Shown here piece by piece: positions 62,291-64,000 of a stretch of 64,000 nucleotides of DNA (position 1 is its first letter; every line of letters begins with the position of its first letter). The notes beneath the pieces are model-generated. The model was given only the letters and a program-made list of their open reading frames with translations. It was not told where the DNA came from and made no database searches. Made by a program: the position numbers and the translations under genes. The DNA is from Lithospermum erythrorhizon (taxonomy: Eukaryota; Streptophyta; Magnoliopsida; Boraginales; Boraginaceae), in NCBI GenBank assembly GCA_019722365.1, contig JADFUC010000758.1, positions 1,922,001 to 1,986,000 of the forward strand, given 5' to 3'.

Positions 62291-64000
62291 AGTGCCCGCG
62301 CTTCTTTGAAGGAATCCAACGCTTGGTTCTTTGGCGCTGGCTCCGGTTAGGCTTCCTGAAGAAAATGTATTATTCCTTACTATAAAATGGAAAACAGTTA
62401 TTACACCACTATAGTAGATGGCTGCACCAGGATACCTGAATAGTCTTCCAGTACACACTAGATTTTACTTATTGATTGTATACTAGTATTCTTTTGAGGT
62501 AAAGAATCAGAATTGGCCTATACAAAACTAGTAGGCTGGTCCCTTGCTAGCCAATATCTTTAATCCCATAACTCCAAGTTAAATGGGATTCATTAAATAG
62601 ACATTGAACTGTCTGAACCATTTGCCTCTGCTTATGGGTAAAGAGTTTTATGGAACTTTACATCTGGTTCCTCTCTTTCTGTGCCTTTGGGAGTGCCTTT
62701 ATAGATATCCCAAGGCAAACCATTGTTAAGTGATTTTAGTATGTATAATATTTTCTTTTTGTAACTTCATGAATATATAATATGCTAGATGAAATCTTTA
62801 TGTTGGTACTTCTACAGAAAAAAATTGGAATTGTTTTATTCAATCTATTTAAAGTACAGATGACATTTTCTTGTCCTACTCCATTTTCCATCTTGAAGCT
62901 ACATATATCACAAGGTCAACACCAAATTTGTGTCATTTAATAATTTCCAAACAGGAATATTTATCTATTTCTCATATTTTGTGCAGAAAAAATTAAATGA
63001 AGCATTATCTGGACCAGTTGAGGCTTTATTAGATGAAGCTGGTGATGATACATGGCCAGCTATAAGGAAGCTTTTTCTGCGTGAGGCTGAGGCTGCTGTC
63101 TCTGGGTTTTCTGCTGGCCTTTCTGGTTATGAGCTGGATGGACTTTCTAGAGAAAAGATGATTTTGAGGTTACGGGATCATGCAAGAGGAGTGGTTGAAG
63201 GAAAGGCACGAGAAGAAGCTGGAAGGATTTTAATAAGGATGAAAGACAGGTTTTCTACACTGTTTAGCCATGACTCTGACTCCATGCCTCGGGTTTGGAC
63301 TGGGAAGGAAGATATCCAAGCTATCACCAAGACTGCCCGCTCTTCTGTATGGCATGCTCAAATATTTGTTGAATAAATTAGCTGCTCTACTTTGTTCCAA
63401 CTCTGCTAAGATCTGCTATGTTTTATTTTTAACAGTCTTTAAAGTTTTTGTCTGTTGTGGCTGCTATTCGTTTGGACGATGATCCTGATAACATCGAAAA
63501 AACTTTAACACTAGCTCTTGTGGAAAATAGATCAGCTGGTGCTGCTAATAAGAGCACCACGTCGGCTGACCCTCTTGCCTCGAGCGCTTGGGATGAGGTA
63601 ATTAGTTCAAGCTGTCAAACTTGATAGGCGATTTTCCCACTATTTGTGCGGAGTATTGGGAAAATTCGCAGGCTACTGATTCTGCAGTCGCACTGCTTTA
63701 TTTTCCTCTTTTAGCTTAAATTTGATTTCTGGTACATAATGTTATGAATATCTCATATTTTTGGGAGGATGTACCCTCAGGCATGTTTTTTCAATTTTTT
63801 AAACTTAGGATGTATTTTAATGAGTTACAGTTAAACTTAGTATTAGACTTGTTTCATTGAATATTTTGTTCCAGGTTCCAGCCGGGAAAACTTTGATTAC
63901 TCCTGTCCAGTGCAAGTCATTGTGGAGGCAATTCAAAGCGGAGACAGAATACACCCTAACTCAAGCCATTGCTGCCCAGGCATGATCTTTCGAGTTCCAT

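Larger units (their letters stand above)
57206..64000 (+). pseudogene. RHD3/SEY1-family ER-shaping dynamin-like GTPase (RHD3 homolog 2 type), disrupted, runs off right edge
   Basis: Exons: 57206-57209, 58179-58325, 58577-58643, 58738-58840, 59289-59359, 59457-59520, 59632-59697, 59831-59878, 59972-60034, 60138-60194, 60365-60523, 60614-60682, 60783-60874, 61276-~61340; then 62987-63346, 63436-63597, 63875-63979. The GTPase motifs are intact: P-loop GPQSSGKST, TTKG, DLEG and [36 protein letters not shown] and [12 protein letters not shown] also match the family, whose members fuse ER tubules. The match to RHD3 homolog 2 is strongest in the second half. Lesions: the acceptor of exon 6 is AT instead of AG, the donor after TCTGA at 60874 is AT instead of GT, an in-frame TAA at 61310 follows AYFDVG, and the exons expected between 61.34 and 62.98 kb are absent or unrecognisable. 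The transmembrane hairpin lies beyond the window. The other exons keep perfect phase, so loss of function, if real, is recent. Sequence error or non-canonical splicing remain possible. Confidence 0.85.

Overview
The window is nuclear DNA of a flowering plant, most likely a eudicot. The evidence is AT-rich intergenic sequence, genes with many GT-AG introns, Stowaway-type MITEs with CTCCCTCCGT-like ends, a tRNA-derived SINE, a TRIM-like element and LTR relics. The proteins I can read are plant-specific families. I cannot name the species.

Layout: 1-1.4 kb is AT-rich spacer with a short (TTTAGG)n tract. 1.4-11.7 kb is a GC- and CpG-rich block with no intact gene, probably old transposon sequence. 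12.1-15.1 kb (minus) holds a plastid-type atypical thioredoxin (ACHT / thioredoxin-like 2 type) in four exons. 19.9-21.9 kb (minus) holds a three-exon gene for a small single-pass membrane protein resembling the plant OMP24 outer-envelope family; its reading frame is shifted inside exon 2. 22-27.6 kb is AT-rich spacer. 27.6-29.6 kb (plus) holds a POLYCHOME/UVI4-OSD1-type APC/C inhibitor. 31.8-33.4 kb carries a decayed SUFD (ABCI7) copy. 33.4-40.3 kb is spacer with small mobile elements and one orphan exon fragment. 40.35-45.1 kb is two diverged, colinear LTR-like units side by side. 46.7-47.75 kb packs a Stowaway MITE, a SINE and a TRIM-like element almost end to end. 49.6-55.2 kb (plus) is a complete 19-exon beta-galactosidase of the BGAL1 type, the best-supported gene here. 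57.2 kb to the right edge (plus) is an RHD3/SEY1-family ER-shaping GTPase (RHD3 homolog 2 type) with several lesions that suggest a recent pseudogene.

The genes do not form a pathway: plastid redox signalling, a probable envelope protein, cell-cycle control, cell-wall galactan turnover and ER morphology are unrelated functions in ordinary plant gene order. The most useful results are the exon-level models, the contrast between the intact BGAL1-like gene and the disrupted RHD3-like and SUFD-like copies, and the small non-autonomous elements. I saw no sign of a new multi-gene system. All protein identities come from remembered family motifs, not from a search.
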